A DNA stretch of 52,457 nt. It comes from Serratia symbiotica. Its GTDB lineage: Bacteria; Pseudomonadota; Gammaproteobacteria; Enterobacterales; Enterobacteriaceae. The stretch is taken from assembly GCA_011754105.1 (NCBI GenBank), contig JAAKDF010000012.1, positions 1 through 52,457 of the forward strand. Reading direction: 5' to 3'. This document shows positions 1-10,389 of this stretch, one piece after another. Below the pieces are notes generated by a model. That model was not told the origin of the DNA, did not search any database, and saw nothing but the letters and a program-made list of their open reading frames with translations. A program made the position numbers and the translations under genes. Every line of letters begins with the position of its first letter. Within the stretch, counting starts at the first letter, position 1.

Positions 1-197
1 CAATGTACAGAGTAAAAAAGCTATTTGGTGGTAACTTTTCTTTGCAAGATTATGATGTGCAAGTTGCAGAGGCTATGAACATGATCTATGCATTAAACAA
101 TATGACGCTCGCCCGTATACCAGAAAGTGTGCGCGGTGCCTGAAAGATGCACATTCACGGGACTCTTTATTCTAAATCCAATTTATTCAACAACGCC
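1..197 (+). mobile_element. IS903-like (IS5 family) element, 3' end, cut by window edge (copy A)
   Basis: This is the right-hand end of an IS903-group element. It encodes the transposase C-terminus (residues resembling MYRVKxLFGG, then AEAMxMIxALNxMT) and ends at the terminal inverted repeat tttattcaacaacgcc near 181-197. The same end occurs at 2650, 33598, 41276 and 52153. The element continues left of the window, so its completeness cannot be judged. It abuts the mrp remnant directly. Small differences from the other copies show independent decay. Confidence 0.85.
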
Positions 198-290
198 CGT
201 TGGGTGTTCAAAGGCGACCATTACACCGGTCACGAGGAATATGGCACGCAGAACTTCGGAGTTGCTTAGCTCAGGAGACTTCGCATTCAT
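198..290 (-). pseudogene. mrp: mrp (Fe-S carrier ATPase) 5' remnant truncated by IS
   Basis: Read leftward from an ATG at 290, preceded by an aaggag ribosome-binding site, the translation starts MNAKSPELSNSEVLRA and reaches AFEHPT before running into the IS end at 197. This resembles the N-terminus of Mrp (ApbC), a P-loop ATPase that carries Fe-S clusters. mrp is divergent from metG in enterobacteria, as here. Only about 31 of roughly 370 codons remain; the Walker A region is absent. The identification rests on a short N-terminal match plus position, and the spacing inside the match is not perfect. Any rest of the gene would lie left of the window, beyond the IS. Confidence 0.65.
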
Positions 291-447
291 CCCGGCTCCT
301 TGATTTTAAATTAGTCACTGGTGGCAAGCATACCAGAACTGCCGCACGGCTGGCGCACATAACTTGCAAGAAACCACCCTAGCCGCAAAGAGCCTAATCG
401 GTTAACATTAAAGGACCTTTTTATTTAACAGAAAGCAAGTTCTTACT

Positions 448-2109
448 ATGGCTCAAGTCGCGAAAAAATTATTGGTGACGTGCGCGCTACCTTACTCAAA
501 TGGTTCCATCCATCTCGGCCACATGCTCGAGCACATACAGGCAGATATCTGGGTTCGTTACCAACGAATATGCGGCCACGAGGTTTATTTCATCTGTGCA
601 GACGATGCGCACGGCACGCCAATCATGCTGAAAGCACAGCAATTGAGCATTAAGCCGGAAACAATGATCGCGGAAATGAGCCAAGAACACCAACAGGATT
701 TCGCTGGTTTTAACATCAGCTATGACAACTATCATTCAACCCATAGTGATGAAAACCGTGAGCTGTCGAACCTGATTTACACTCGCCTGAAGGGAAAAGG
801 CTTCATCAAAAAGCGCACCATCTCCCAGTTGTACGATCCAGAGAAAGGCATGTTCCTGCCTGACCGTTTCGTGAAAGGCAACTGCCCAATATGCAAAGCA
901 GCAGATCAATACGGCGATAACTGCGAAGTTTGCAGCGCAACCTATAGCCCGACCGAACTGCTCGAGCCAAAATCTGTGGTTTCCGGTGCTAGGCCAGTGA
1001 TGCGTGATTCCGAGCATTTCTTCTTCGACTTGCCTGGGTTCAGCGTAATGCTAAAAGCATGGATCCGTTCTGGTGCACTGCAAGAGCAGGTGGCGAACAA
1101 AATGCAGGAGTGGTTCGAGTCTGGTCTACAGCAGTGGGACATCTCCCGCGATGCGCCTTACTTCGGCTTCGAAATCCCAGATGCACCGGGCAAATATTTC
1201 TATGTCTGGCTGGACGCGCCTATCGGTTACATGGGGTCTTTCAAAAATTTGTGCGACAAGCGCAGTGATGTCGATTTCGACGAGTTCTGGTGTAAAGACG
1301 CCAGCACCGAGCTTTATCACTTTATCGGCAAAGACATCGTTTATTTCCATAGCCTCTTCTGGCCAGCGATGCTAGAAGGTAGCCACTTTCGCAAACCAAC
1401 TAACCTCTTTGTGCACGGTTACGTAACTGTGGACGGTGCAAAAATGTCTAAATCACGCGGTACCTTTATTAAAGCTGGGACTTATCTACAGCATCTGGAT
1501 GCTGACTGCTTACGTTATTATTACGCCGCTAAGCTGTCTTCCCGCATCGACGATATCGACCTAAATCTGGAAGATTTCGTACAGCGTGTGAATACCGATA
1601 TTGTCAACAAGGTGGTCAACCTGGCGTCCCGCAACGCCGGCTTTATCAGCAAGCGTTTTGGCGGTCAATTGGCCGATAAACTGGCCGATCCTGCGCTCTA
1701 TCACACCGTCATCGCTGCGGCAGAGCATATTGGTGACGCCTACGCTAGCCGCGAATTCAGCCGTGCGATCCGCGAAATCATGGCGCTGGCTGATCTGGCC
1801 AACCGCTATGTGGATATGCAAGCGCCGTGGGTAGTGGCAAAGGAAGCAGGCCGCGATACCGACCTACAGGCCATCTGCTCAATGGGGATCAACCTGTTCC
1901 GCGTGCTGATGACATATCTGAAGCCGGTGCTGCCAATGTTGGCTACGCGCAGCGAATCCTTTCTCAACACCGAACTGCGCTGGGATACGTTTCAGCAGCC
2001 GCTCCTAGGACATCAGATCAACGTGTTCAGCACCTTGTTTAAGCGTATCGATCTCAACCAGGTAAACTACATGATCAACGCCTCGAAAGAAGATATAACC
2101 TTTGCCTAA
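448..2109 (+). CDS. metG: Methionyl-tRNA synthetase, catalytic and anticodon-binding part
   Basis: The product charges tRNA-Met with methionine in the cytoplasm. The class I signatures are present: HLGH at residues 22-25 and KMSKS at 332-336. A zinc-binding insert with two CxxC pairs lies around residues 146-162. The helical anticodon-binding domain follows to about residue 540. The enteric protein has about 677 residues; this frame stops at a TAA (2107-2109) after 553, exactly in the linker before the C-terminal OB-fold domain. The downstream domain continues in the same frame from 2110. It is established for the E. coli enzyme that fragments of about 550 residues are active monomers, so this product is probably functional. 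No strong Shine-Dalgarno is visible before the ATG. Confidence 0.93.
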   Translation: MAQVAKKLLVTCALPYSNGSIHLGHMLEHIQADIWVRYQRICGHEVYFICADDAHGTPIMLKAQQLSIKPETMIAEMSQEHQQDFAGFNISYDNYHSTHSDENRELSNLIYTRLKGKGFIKKRTISQLYDPEKGMFLPDRFVKGNCPICKAADQYGDNCEVCSATYSPTELLEPKSVVSGARPVMRDSEHFFFDLPGFSVMLKAWIRSGALQEQVANKMQEWFESGLQQWDISRDAPYFGFEIPDAPGKYFYVWLDAPIGYMGSFKNLCDKRSDVDFDEFWCKDASTELYHFIGKDIVYFHSLFWPAMLEGSHFRKPTNLFVHGYVTVDGAKMSKSRGTFIKAGTYLQHLDADCLRYYYAAKLSSRIDDIDLNLEDFVQRVNTDIVNKVVNLASRNAGFISKRFGGQLADKLADPALYHTVIAAAEHIGDAYASREFSRAIREIMALADLANRYVDMQAPWVVAKEAGRDTDLQAICSMGINLFRVLMTYLKPVLPMLATRSESFLNTELRWDTFQQPLLGHQINVFSTLFKRIDLNQVNYMINASKEDITFA

Positions 2110-2112
2110 CTG

Positions 2113-2475
2113 GTGGGCACCCCGTTAGCTGATAATTCTATTCAGAGTACCATAACCTTTGATTATTTTGCCAAGGTAGATATGCGCATCGCGCTGATCA
2201 CCTGCGCCGAGTTTGTCGCAGGCTCTGACAAACTGTTGAAACTGCAACTGGATCTAGGGGGCGAATCACGCCAGATCTTTTCAGGCATCCGTGCTACCTA
2301 TCCAGACCCGCAAGCACTAGAAGGCCGTTTAACCATCATGGTAGCCAACCTAGCACCCTGCAAAATGCGCTTTGGCATCTCCGAAGGCATGGTTATGTTA
2401 GCTGGTTTAGGGGAAAAAGAAATCTTCCTGCTCAGCCCAGACAGCGGCGCCCAACCTGGCATGCCAGTTAAATAA
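2113..2475 (+). CDS. metG: Detached C-terminal tRNA-binding domain of methionyl-tRNA synthetase
   Basis: The frame continues directly from the catalytic part after a single TAA. It encodes the Trbp111-type OB-fold that forms the homodimer and gives non-specific tRNA affinity in enteric MetG ([59 protein letters not shown]). The fold looks intact from start to the natural stop, with no further frameshift. The earliest start is GTG at 2113, only four bases past the TAA; I see no good ribosome-binding site, so expression would need stop readthrough or coupled re-initiation. It may be a stand-alone tRNA-binding protein, a readthrough extension, or a recently orphaned domain. The preserved reading frame slightly favours expression or a very recent mutation. 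Confidence 0.7.
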   Translation: MGTPLADNSIQSTITFDYFAKVDMRIALITCAEFVAGSDKLLKLQLDLGGESRQIFSGIRATYPDPQALEGRLTIMVANLAPCKMRFGISEGMVMLAGLGEKEIFLLSPDSGAQPGMPVK

Positions 2476-2649
2476 CTATGCTATTGCCTGTTGCAAGGGC
2501 CAAGCATGCTTGGCATTTTCGTCCACCGTGGTTGGCCCTCGGTCACATGTGATGCTGCCGTTCATTACCCGCTACCTTAGTGAGCGCATAGCGAGAATTC
2601 ATGGTGTGGGCGGATGGCATTACTCATAGGCTAAATTTTACGATAAATA

Positions 2650-3400
2650 GGCTTTATTAAATAAATCGAATTTGGAATAGAAACGCGTACATTTTCTGGC
2701 ATACCAGCGAGCGTCATCTTTTTTAATGCACAGATCATAGCTATAGCTCTGCAATTTGCTTATTGTAATCTACAGCGACAGGTGACCACCAAATAGCTGT
2801 TTTACTCTGTACATCGCTGTTTCGGCTATCGAACGTCGGTGTGGTAGCCTGTCATACTTTTACTCCGTGTGTTGTCTCAGGTAACGTGCTGGTTCGCCCT
2901 CGCTTGATTTCGGTCTGCATAGTCTGCCGACCAATAACGGGCTCCTCTTCTAGGCAGTAAGTCGATAACGAGGTGCGCAATTTCACCCGGCGTTGGGTTT
3001 TTTAATGGGACATTGACGGACTTTGCCCGCTTACTCATGCAGGTGTAGTCCGGGCAGTTTAACTGAACTTTCATCAATGTGAAAGTAGAGTCGACTAAGC
3101 CCTGGAGGTCGCGAAGTATCAGGCCAAAAATTCGTTTTAGCATCAATACGCTGGTCATTGCCATATTGGAATAATGTTATGGGCGATCACGCAGAGAAGG
3201 TTTTGCCTCGCAGTACCAGGCGTGAAGTGCCGTTTCATCCACCCAGAAAGTGAGTTAACTCCGAGTGATAAGGGCGTTGTTGTAAGCCTTCCAGTTGGTG
3301 ATCTTGAATTTTTGCTTGGCCCCGCAATGTCGATATTTTGACAGAAGGAGAGTCATATCATCCTCGTGCCGGCCAAATATTCGATTTATTTAACAACTCC
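2650..3400 (-). mobile_element. IS903-like element with internal deletion (copy B)
   Basis: The remnant is about 751 bp on the minus strand. Terminal repeats lie at 2650 (ggctttattaaataaat) and near 3400 (atttatttaacaactcc). Compared with the usual length of about 1.05 kb, the middle of the transposase is missing: GEIAHLVID jumps straight to RRGARYWSADYADRN, which removes the first two catalytic aspartate regions. The 5' part has a stop and shifts. It cannot encode an active transposase. Confidence 0.85.
2877..3164 (-). pseudogene. IS5-family (IS903 group) transposase fragment
   Basis: The frame encodes the N-terminal third of an IS903-type DDE transposase (MAMTSVLMLKRIFGL, FTLMKVQLNCPDYTCMSKRA, TPGEIAHLVID). 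It is then joined in frame to a C-terminal segment (RRGARYWSADYADRNQA) by an internal deletion of roughly 100 codons. The true N-terminus (KQKFKITNWKAYNN type) lies upstream in disrupted frames near 3165-3330. Catalytic residues are largely lost, so it is non-functional. Confidence 0.85.
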
Positions 3401-3527
3401 GTGTGGAGGAGCTAATAACTCTACAATGGCTGTGCTATATTCGTCTAGATAGGGGAATATTCCGCGAACCTACACTCCATCGCTATCTTGGCATACGGTG
3501 AAACAGACGTTCTAAGAGAAAGAAACT

Positions 3528-3734
3528 GTGCAACAATCATTACTGTGAGCTAGTACGCCGTTTTACGCCGAGATGGGCAATGGATATCTCGGCTACATGC
3601 CTGATATGCTCGCATATGTGTTAAAGGTGCTAGACAATGTCGCTGCGAATACCGCGCTACCGTTCTCAGTTAGGGAACATGCGGCCTTTGCCGCTGCTAA
3701 CTTGTTAGTAAGCGACTATGCTGATGAATTATGA
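3528..3734 (+). pseudogene. yaeP: yaeP small conserved protein, frameshifted
   Basis: The sequence reads as the enterobacterial YaeP family (about 66 residues, function unknown): YCELVRRF at 3541-3564, then after a lost base [46 protein letters not shown], and a TGA at 3732-3734. A possible GTG start at 3528 with a gagaaag site is out of frame with YCEL because of extra bases near 3537-3540. At least two frameshifts are therefore present. The reading overlaps the rof start by 11 bases, the arrangement expected for yaeP-rof. The family match is by eye. Confidence 0.7.
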
Positions 3735-3954
3735 GTACAAATCCATCAATTGCGATGACTATGAAAGCCTGAAACTCGCCTGCCAGCATCACTTCATTCT
3801 GAAGCTAGAGTTACGCGACGGAGAAAAACTAGAAAGCAAAGCCAACAAACTGAAATTTACCAATGGTATCAAGTACCTGACTATCGATCAGGATGGCAAT
3901 GCCCTCAGTTTAATTCTGGATTACATCCTCAGATTTTCACTCACCCGAAAATAG
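3724..3954 (+). CDS. rof: Rho-binding antiterminator Rof (YaeO), 3'-frameshifted
   Basis: The product resembles Rof, a small protein that binds the Rho hexamer and inhibits Rho-dependent termination. The signature [16 protein letters not shown] is at the N-terminus, followed by [10 protein letters not shown]. The ATG at 3724 matches the family start better than the one at 3718. Near 3937-3941 two extra bases (ct) shift the frame: the current protein ends FSLTRK at 3954. The other frame would continue [13 protein letters not shown] to a TGA at 3981-3983, which matches the normal C-terminus. About twelve residues of the last strand are replaced. It is convergent with tilS, the ancestral arrangement. 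It could be partly functional or an early pseudogene. Confidence 0.8.
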   Translation: MNYEYKSINCDDYESLKLACQHHFILKLELRDGEKLESKANKLKFTNGIKYLTIDQDGNALSLILDYILRFSLTRK

Positions 3955-4037
3955 GTACTGTTATCATCAGCCTATCGGACTGACAACGACAGTAACTTCA
4001 TGCCAACCGCGTGGCAGCAGCACGTTTATGCATGTCA

Positions 4038-5366
4038 TCATTGCGCCTTAACGTTATGATTCTTATCCCAATGCAGTCGCCACGTTTGTTCTTTCTCTGG
4101 CACCCTACCATCTTCGCAGACAAATGCGCCCAGAGCAGCGATCAGCTGCTCATCATAATAGATAAGGGGGATGCGTTCACGTAGCCAAGGGGGAACACCC
4201 AACTCTTGCCACAGCTTTTTAATCGGCAGCGAACGGGCGCGCCCGACGATGCTGACGCTACCCTGTGCGCTGAAACGGACGCTGACCTGCTGTGCGTGAT
4301 GTGGGGAGCGCAGATGCATTTTCCCTTTACCACTGATTAAGTGGCCTAACCCATCGGGCAACGTTAAGGGCGCGGTTCGTGACCAATTCAGACGAATGTC
4401 GCGTATGTTCGTCATCAGCGGCAGTAAATATAACCTACCATGGAAGCGGCGAATTTGATAGGTTCCCAGTTGCAACCGGGGTGCAGCGTCTACACGGCTG
4501 AGCGCTACTTCATCCCACAGGTGCTGTAATTGCTCACGCGAAGGCAGGGTGACATCTTGGAGTGCAATCCAACGGCGCAACAGGGCAAAACGACATGCCG
4601 GTGAACATCCCAGTAGACCCTCGATCACAAGTGAGTTGTCTTCTGCCAACAAAGTGCGCAACTGGTCAGCCAACAGCTCGTCCAATAATTGTTCTTGTTC
4701 CGCACATAGGCTAGCGCTGCGGGCGACCGACGATGTAAAGTGAGGCCAGCGCTCGTTCAGTAGCGGCAGCACTTGCAACCGCAGAAAATTGCGGTCAAAA
4801 CGCGGATTTTCATTGCTGTCGTCGTCTATCCAGGATAACTGGTGCTGCTGTGCATAATCCTCGAGCTGCAGGCGAGAAAAGCCAAGCAGTGGCCGTAATA
4901 ATACATGGTTAGACAGTCTGCCACACGCCGCCATCGCCGATAACCCGGCTGGGCCGCTACCGCGTTTGAGCGCTAACAGAAAGGTTTCGCTTTGATCGTC
5001 AAGATGCTGGGCGGTAATGAGGATCTCATCGGCTTTCAGCATTGCGTTAAAGGCGTTATAACGTGCTGTGCGCGCCGCTGCTTCGATGCCACCCATACGG
5101 GCATCCACTTGAACCCGTTGCACCGTCATCGGCACCTGCCAGGCGGAGCATTGCCGCCCACAGTGATCCTCCCAGGTATCAGCAAAAGCACTCAAGCCAT
5201 GATTCACATGCACTGCTCGGAGCTCAAATTTTGGATGCTGCTCGCGCAACTGCGCCAGCAAGTGCAACAACACCGTGGAATCCAGCCCGCCGCTGAACGC
5301 CAACAGCAATTGCCAATGCTCACCCAGTTGGTGTGCGACCTGAGCCGCTAATTGATTGGTTTCCAT
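4038..5366 (-). CDS. tilS: tRNA(Ile)-lysidine synthase
   Basis: TilS converts the wobble C34 of tRNA-Ile(CAU) to lysidine, using ATP and lysine, so that the tRNA reads AUA and is charged with isoleucine. The PP-loop SGGLDS is at residues 25-30 in an N-terminal N-type ATP pyrophosphatase domain. The middle and C-terminal substrate-binding domains follow, and the total of 442 residues is close to the family norm of about 430. No internal disruption is visible. It is an essential function. It lies tail-to-tail with rof. The usual neighbours toward accA (ldcC, yaeR) are gone. Confidence 0.95.
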   Translation of the reverse strand: METNQLAAQVAHQLGEHWQLLLAFSGGLDSTVLLHLLAQLREQHPKFELRAVHVNHGLSAFADTWEDHCGRQCSAWQVPMTVQRVQVDARMGGIEAAARTARYNAFNAMLKADEILITAQHLDDQSETFLLALKRGSGPAGLSAMAACGRLSNHVLLRPLLGFSRLQLEDYAQQHQLSWIDDDSNENPRFDRNFLRLQVLPLLNERWPHFTSSVARSASLCAEQEQLLDELLADQLRTLLAEDNSLVIEGLLGCSPACRFALLRRWIALQDVTLPSREQLQHLWDEVALSRVDAAPRLQLGTYQIRRFHGRLYLLPLMTNIRDIRLNWSRTAPLTLPDGLGHLISGKGKMHLRSPHHAQQVSVRFSAQGSVSIVGRARSLPIKKLWQELGVPPWLRERIPLIYYDEQLIAALGAFVCEDGRVPEKEQTWRLHWDKNHNVKAQ

Positions 5367-5625
5367 TGATAAGATTTATCACTTCTATACTTAAAACGGT
5401 CAGTTCTGAAGAACACTTGGATCCTGAGTTGGCTTATGCAACCCTGCAACATATAGAAGTCAGAATAGTTCTATACTTCACTCCCCACTAAAGCCAGAAT
5501 ATCACCGTAAACATGCTGGATGGCCGTGTATTCCTAGCCAATGATGGAAGAAGGACACACTTGACATAGTGCTAACATCCTTCCATATTAGAAAGCTTTG
5601 CCCTGCTCATTGTAGGCTTAGCACA

Positions 5626-5757
5626 TACCCCATTAGGCGTACATTGTTGCAGCCAGTTTGTATACGTACAGCGCGAAATAACTGGAGTTTACATGGAGTA
5701 CATGAGCATTGTGAGCACTGCCGAAGGCCAAAATGGCAAATAAAATAGCCTAATGGG
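5626..5757 (+). repeat. Type-2 dispersed intergenic repeat, copy 1
   Basis: The segment runs from a cccattaggcgtacattgttgc motif to gccaaaatggcaaataaaat followed by agcctaatgggg. The near-identical arrangement recurs at 35097-35245, and on the opposite strand at about 23345-23490 and 30560-30655. The ends are imperfect inverted repeats (cccattagg / cctaatggg). No coding capacity is visible. The size and ends suggest a small non-autonomous mobile repeat, but I could not match it to a named family. Confidence 0.6.
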
Positions 5758-5764
5758 GTAGAAG

Positions 5765-5815
5765 CCCTTGAGCCTGTTGCAGATGTACCACATCCACCAG
5801 CAACAGGCTCAAGGG
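5765..5815 (-). terminator. Perfect 16-bp hairpin downstream of accA
   Basis: Arms at 5765-5780 and 5800-5815 (cccttgagcctgttgc and its exact complement) flank a 19-base loop, about 50 bases past the accA stop. It lacks a strong T-run on the minus strand, so it may end or protect the accA transcript rather than act as a classical intrinsic terminator. Confidence 0.5.
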
Positions 5816-5864
5816 TGGCTTAGCGCAGCAGCGCATCCTATCAAAACGCCGCCTTAGAATAAAC

Positions 5865-6824
5865 TCAGCAGTAGCCGTAACTCATCAGTCGCTGGTAGCG
5901 ACGGCTCAGCAGTTCTTCGTTGCTCAGACCATCGAGATCTTTCAGATCAGCCAACAACTGCGCTTTTATCGCGGCAGCCATCGACGACACGTCGCGGTAA
6001 GCGGAACCTAGCGGTTCGGGGATCACTGAATCGATTAGCTTCAGCTTTTTTAGACGCGCTGCAGTGATACCCATTGCTTCTGCGGCCAATGGTGCTTTGT
6101 CGGCGCTCTTCCACAGGATCGATGCGCAACCTTCCGGTGAGATCACCGAGTAGGTGCTGTATTGCAACATGTTCACTTTATCGCCCACACCGATCGCCAG
6201 CGCGCCGCCGGAACCGCCTTCACCGATCACCGTGCAAATCACCGGCACATTCAAACGCGACATCTCGCGCAGATTGCGCGCGATAGCTTCAGACTGTCCG
6301 CGCTCCTCCGCACCCACACCCGGATAAGCACCCGGTGTGTCGATAAATGTAATAATCGGCAGCTTAAAGCGGGAAGCCATTTCCATCAGGCGCAGCGCCT
6401 TACGGTAGCCTTCGGGTGCCGACATGCCAAAATTACGGCGAATTTTCTCTTTGGTTTCGCGACCTTTCTGATGACCAATAATCATCACCGGGCGGCCATC
6501 CAGGCGAGCAATGCCACCAACTATCGCTTTATCATCAGCATAGGCGCGGTCGCCTGCTAACTCTTCGAAGTTGCTAAATATATGTTTGATATAATCTAGG
6601 GTATAAGGACGGCGCGGGTGTCTTGCCAGTAGTGCGATCTGCCAAGCACCAAGATTGGCAAAAATCTTACGCGTCAGTTCAACGCTCTTTTGACGCAGGC
6701 GTTGAACCTCTTCGTCCAGATTTATATCAAATTTTTTGTCTTGACGGCTGACTGCTGTCAGCGAGTCAATCTTCGCTTCCAGCTCTGCAATCGGCTGTTC
6801 AAAATCAAGAAAATTCAGACTCAT
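5865..6824 (-). CDS. accA: Acetyl-CoA carboxylase carboxyltransferase subunit alpha
   Basis: AccA, with AccD, moves the carboxyl group from carboxybiotin to acetyl-CoA to give malonyl-CoA, the first committed step of fatty acid synthesis. At 319 residues it has the standard length. The start [16 protein letters not shown] is typical of the family, and the crotonase-fold glycine-rich segments ([33 protein letters not shown]) are intact. It lies 12 bases downstream of dnaE and is probably cotranscribed with it. It fits the retained lipid-envelope gene set of this block. Confidence 0.97.
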   Translation of the reverse strand: MSLNFLDFEQPIAELEAKIDSLTAVSRQDKKFDINLDEEVQRLRQKSVELTRKIFANLGAWQIALLARHPRRPYTLDYIKHIFSNFEELAGDRAYADDKAIVGGIARLDGRPVMIIGHQKGRETKEKIRRNFGMSAPEGYRKALRLMEMASRFKLPIITFIDTPGAYPGVGAEERGQSEAIARNLREMSRLNVPVICTVIGEGGSGGALAIGVGDKVNMLQYSTYSVISPEGCASILWKSADKAPLAAEAMGITAARLKKLKLIDSVIPEPLGSAYRDVSSMAAAIKAQLLADLKDLDGLSNEELLSRRYQRLMSYGYC

Positions 6825-6836
6825 AACATTCCTATT

Positions 6837-9800
6837 TTAGTCAAATTCCAGTTCCACCTGCTCATTGCCTACTAAAGTCCGCAAATCTATCAACAAGCGG
6901 TCAGTGGGAGTCACACGCCAGGCTGCGCCAAAACGCAGCCTGGCCTGAGCATCTTCTCGCTGATAGTAGAGGTGCACTGGAATTGTCCCCGATCGATGGG
7001 GTTCCAATGACTGGCGGAGACGGTTCAAAAGCTGGTCATCAATTTGCCTGTCCGTCAGTGAGATAGCAAGCCCACGCGCGTATTTTTCACGAGCTTCACT
7101 GATGTCCATTACCTCGCGAGCCATCATTTTAAGCCCGCCGCTAAAATCATCAAAGCTAACCTGCCCAGTGGCGATCAGGATACGGTCTTTTTCCAGCAAA
7201 TGTTGGTATTTTTCTAGTGCCTCGGTGAATAGCATTACCTCCAGACGGCCTGAACGGTCATCCAGCGTACAAATACCGATGCGGTTGCCGCGCTTGGTGA
7301 CCATCACTCGAGCGGCAACCACCAGACCAACAGCGGTAGTCATCTTGCCCCGATCCGTCGGATGCATATCTTTCAAACGCTGACCACCAGCATAGCATTC
7401 GATTTCCTTCAGATACTGAGTTATCGAGTGGCCAGTGAGGTATAGCCCTAACGTCTCCCGCTCACCGGCCAGCACCACCTGCTCCTGCCAGCGTGTCACA
7501 TTGGCGTAGGATTGCTCCACTTGCTCAGGTGCTCCCGACAGAACACCAAACATGTCTACCTGGCCTATGGCTTCAGCTTTGGCATGCTGATCGGCTGCCT
7601 TCAACGCATTGCCTAATGAGTTCATCAGCGCAGCACGGTGCGGCCCCAAGCGATCTAACGCCCCAGACATGATCAACTTTTCCAGAATGCGACGGTTCAG
7701 CTTCTTAATGTCGGAACGTGCACAAAGATCAAACAAATCTTTAAAGTAGCCCTGCTCGCCACTCTTACGCGCTTCAATAATAGCTTCGATCGGCCCCTCA
7801 CCCACACCTTTAATCGCGCCAATGCCATAGACGATTTCACCCTCATTGTTGACGTGGAAACGGTACTGCCCGCTGTTTATGTCCGGCGGCAGGATCTTCA
7901 GCCCCATGCGCCAACATTCATCCACCAGCCCCACCACCTTGTCGGTATTATCCATATCGGCGGTCATTACTGCCGCCATAAACTCGGCCGGATAGTGTGC
8001 TTTCAGCCATAGCGTTTGGTAAGACACTAATGCGTAGGCGGCAGAGTGAGATTTATTGAAACCGTAACCGGCGAATTTTTCTACCAGATCGAAAATCCTG
8101 ACCGACAATTCACCGTCGATGCCACGTAACTTAGCACCATCTTCAAAACCACCACGCTGCTTGGCCATTTCGACCGGGTTCTTCTTACCCATCGCACGGC
8201 GCAGCATGTCCGCGCCACCCAGTGTATAACCAGTCAGTACCTGAGCTATCTGCATCACTTGTTCTTGATACAGAATGATACCGTAGGTCGGTTCCAACAC
8301 TGGCTTGAGCGACTCATGCTGCCACTGAATATCCGGGTAGGAGATCTCTTCACGCCCGTGTTTACGGTCAATGAAGTTATCGACCATACCCGATTGCAGC
8401 GGACCAGGGCGGAACAGTGCTACCAATGCGATCATGTCTTCGAAACAGTCGGGTTTCAGGCGTTTAATCAGGTCTTTCATGCCGCGCGATTCAAGCTGGA
8501 ACACCGCAGTGGTTTCTGAGCGCTGCAACATGTCAAAGCTTTTCTTATCATTCAGCGGGATGGCAGCGATGTCGATCGGCGGCTCACCGCTCTTGGCACG
8601 CCGTGCGTTGATCATCTCCAGTGCCCAGTCGATGATGCTCAAAGTACGCAAGCCAAGGAAGTCAAACTTTACCAGCCCGGCATATTCTACGTCGTTTTTA
8701 TCAAACTGGGTCACAGGGTGGTGGCCTTCGGCATCGCAGTAAAGCGGCGCAAAGTCGGTAATTTTGGTCGGTGCGATTACCACGCCGCCAGAGTGTTTGC
8801 CGGCGTTTCGCGTCACCCCTTCCAGCTTGCGCGCCATGTCGATCAGCGCTTTGACTTCTTCATCGGCTTCATAAATTTCAAGTAGTTGCGGTTCGGCGAC
8901 AAACGCCTTCTCCAGCGTCATGCCCGGATCAGGCGGCACCAATTTAGCAATGCGATCAACGAAGCCATACGGATGACCCAGCACGCGGCCCACATCGCGG
9001 ATCACCGCTTTAGCCGCCATGGTGCCAAAAGTGATAATCTGTGAGACTGCTTCACGACCATACATTTTTGACACATGATCGATCACTAGATCGCGCTTTT
9101 CCATGCAGAAATCGACGTCAAAGTCTGGCATCGAAACGCGTTCCGGGTTGAGGAAACGTTCGAACAGTAGGTCAAATTCCAGCGGATCAAGGTCGGTGAT
9201 TTTCAGCGCGTAGGCCACCAGTGAACCAGCACCAGAACCACGTCCTGGCCCTACCGGGACGTGGTTCTGCTTCGACCACTGGATGAACTCCATGACGATC
9301 AAAAAGTAACCAGGGAATCCCATCTGGTTGATCACTTTCAACTCAACATCCAGACGCTCGTCATATTCCGGGCGACGCTGGGCGCGCACTTCAGGATCTG
9401 TGAAAAGGAACGTGAGGCGCTCTTCCAGACCTTCCTTCGACTTGAGCACCAGAAAATCCTCGGTGGTCATATCGCCAGTCGGGAACTGCGGCAGAAAGTA
9501 TTCACCCAAGCGAATGGTAACGTTACAACGTTTGGCGATCTCGACGCTGTTAAGCAGCGCTTCCGGGATATCGGCGAACAGTTCGCACATGTCGTTTTCA
9601 CTGCGCATATATTGCTGTGGGCTGTAGTTGCGCGGGCGCTTGGGATCATCTAGCGTAAAGCCTTCGTGGATGGCTACGCGAATTTCATGGGCATCGAAGT
9701 CGTCTGCTTCCAGAAAACGCACGTCATTGGTGGCCACCACCGGCAAACCACGCTCAGTGGCTAACGCCACAGCAGCGTGCAGATAGCTTTCTTCATCTGG

Positions 9801-10325
9801 ACGGCCGGTGCGGATCAGTTCCAGGTAATAACAATCGGAAAAATACTGCTGGTAGAAATCCAGACACTGCTCAACCTGCGGTTGGTTGCCGCGCAGAAGG
9901 AATTTGCCGACGTCGCTGTGCCGCGCGCCTGACAGCAGCAGCAGCCCTTCACGGTGTTCGATCAGCCAGTCGCGATCGATAATGGGCCCAGCAGCACCGT
10001 AACCGCGCTGATAGGTGCGGGAAATCAGCAGTGTCAAATTCTGGTAGCCTGCGCTGTTGGTGGCCAATACCGTGAGCTGTGCCAACTCATCGCCCAACAC
10101 GTCGCTTTGCACATGGAGATCCGCACCGATAATCGGTTTAATCCCCGCCCCATGCGCACTACCGTAGAACTTCACCAGACCGCACAAGTTGGTAAAGTCG
10201 GTGATTGCCAAAGCAGGCATGGCTAAGGCAGCAGCTCTCTTCACCAAAGGCCTAATCTTTGCTAATCCATCAATCATCGAGTAGTCACTGTGAACACGCA
10301 AGTGAATGAAACGGGGTTGGGACAT
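6837..10325 (-). CDS. dnaE: DNA polymerase III alpha subunit
   Basis: This is the replicative polymerase catalytic subunit. The 1162-residue length matches the enteric protein (1160). An N-terminal PHP domain begins [16 protein letters not shown]. The palm motif [13 protein letters not shown] near residue 400 supplies two catalytic aspartates, and [11 protein letters not shown] near 555 supplies the third. The tandem helix-hairpin-helix, OB-fold and C-terminal tau-binding region follow without interruption. It lies between the dead rnhB and accA in ancestral order, and its intactness contrasts with the neighbouring rnhB. Confidence 0.98.
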   Translation of the reverse strand: MSQPRFIHLRVHSDYSMIDGLAKIRPLVKRAAALAMPALAITDFTNLCGLVKFYGSAHGAGIKPIIGADLHVQSDVLGDELAQLTVLATNSAGYQNLTLLISRTYQRGYGAAGPIIDRDWLIEHREGLLLLSGARHSDVGKFLLRGNQPQVEQCLDFYQQYFSDCYYLELIRTGRPDEESYLHAAVALATERGLPVVATNDVRFLEADDFDAHEIRVAIHEGFTLDDPKRPRNYSPQQYMRSENDMCELFADIPEALLNSVEIAKRCNVTIRLGEYFLPQFPTGDMTTEDFLVLKSKEGLEERLTFLFTDPEVRAQRRPEYDERLDVELKVINQMGFPGYFLIVMEFIQWSKQNHVPVGPGRGSGAGSLVAYALKITDLDPLEFDLLFERFLNPERVSMPDFDVDFCMEKRDLVIDHVSKMYGREAVSQIITFGTMAAKAVIRDVGRVLGHPYGFVDRIAKLVPPDPGMTLEKAFVAEPQLLEIYEADEEVKALIDMARKLEGVTRNAGKHSGGVVIAPTKITDFAPLYCDAEGHHPVTQFDKNDVEYAGLVKFDFLGLRTLSIIDWALEMINARRAKSGEPPIDIAAIPLNDKKSFDMLQRSETTAVFQLESRGMKDLIKRLKPDCFEDMIALVALFRPGPLQSGMVDNFIDRKHGREEISYPDIQWQHESLKPVLEPTYGIILYQEQVMQIAQVLTGYTLGGADMLRRAMGKKNPVEMAKQRGGFEDGAKLRGIDGELSVRIFDLVEKFAGYGFNKSHSAAYALVSYQTLWLKAHYPAEFMAAVMTADMDNTDKVVGLVDECWRMGLKILPPDINSGQYRFHVNNEGEIVYGIGAIKGVGEGPIEAIIEARKSGEQGYFKDLFDLCARSDIKKLNRRILEKLIMSGALDRLGPHRAALMNSLGNALKAADQHAKAEAIGQVDMFGVLSGAPEQVEQSYANVTRWQEQVVLAGERETLGLYLTGHSITQYLKEIECYAGGQRLKDMHPTDRGKMTTAVGLVVAARVMVTKRGNRIGICTLDDRSGRLEVMLFTEALEKYQHLLEKDRILIATGQVSFDDFSGGLKMMAREVMDISEAREKYARGLAISLTDRQIDDQLLNRLRQSLEPHRSGTIPVHLYYQREDAQARLRFGAAWRVTPTDRLLIDLRTLVGNEQVELEFD

Positions 10326-10389
10326 ATCCAGATACCTGAATGAAGTGGCTCGGCATACCGAGCCAAGGTTAACGCTTCCGTATTGCAGC

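Larger units (their letters stand above)
5367..5864. other. Gene-free gap between tilS and accA
   Basis: In related enterobacteria this interval holds ldcC and yaeR. I see no convincing remnant of either. The gap contains a type-2 dispersed repeat (5626-5757) and a long perfect hairpin (5765-5815). The remainder (5367-5625) has no recognisable coding sequence. Confidence 0.6.

Noticed and set aside
200-382. A 60-codon plus-strand frame before metG
   Set aside because: It is antisense to the mrp start and resembles nothing; the minus-strand reading with a good ribosome site explains the sequence better.
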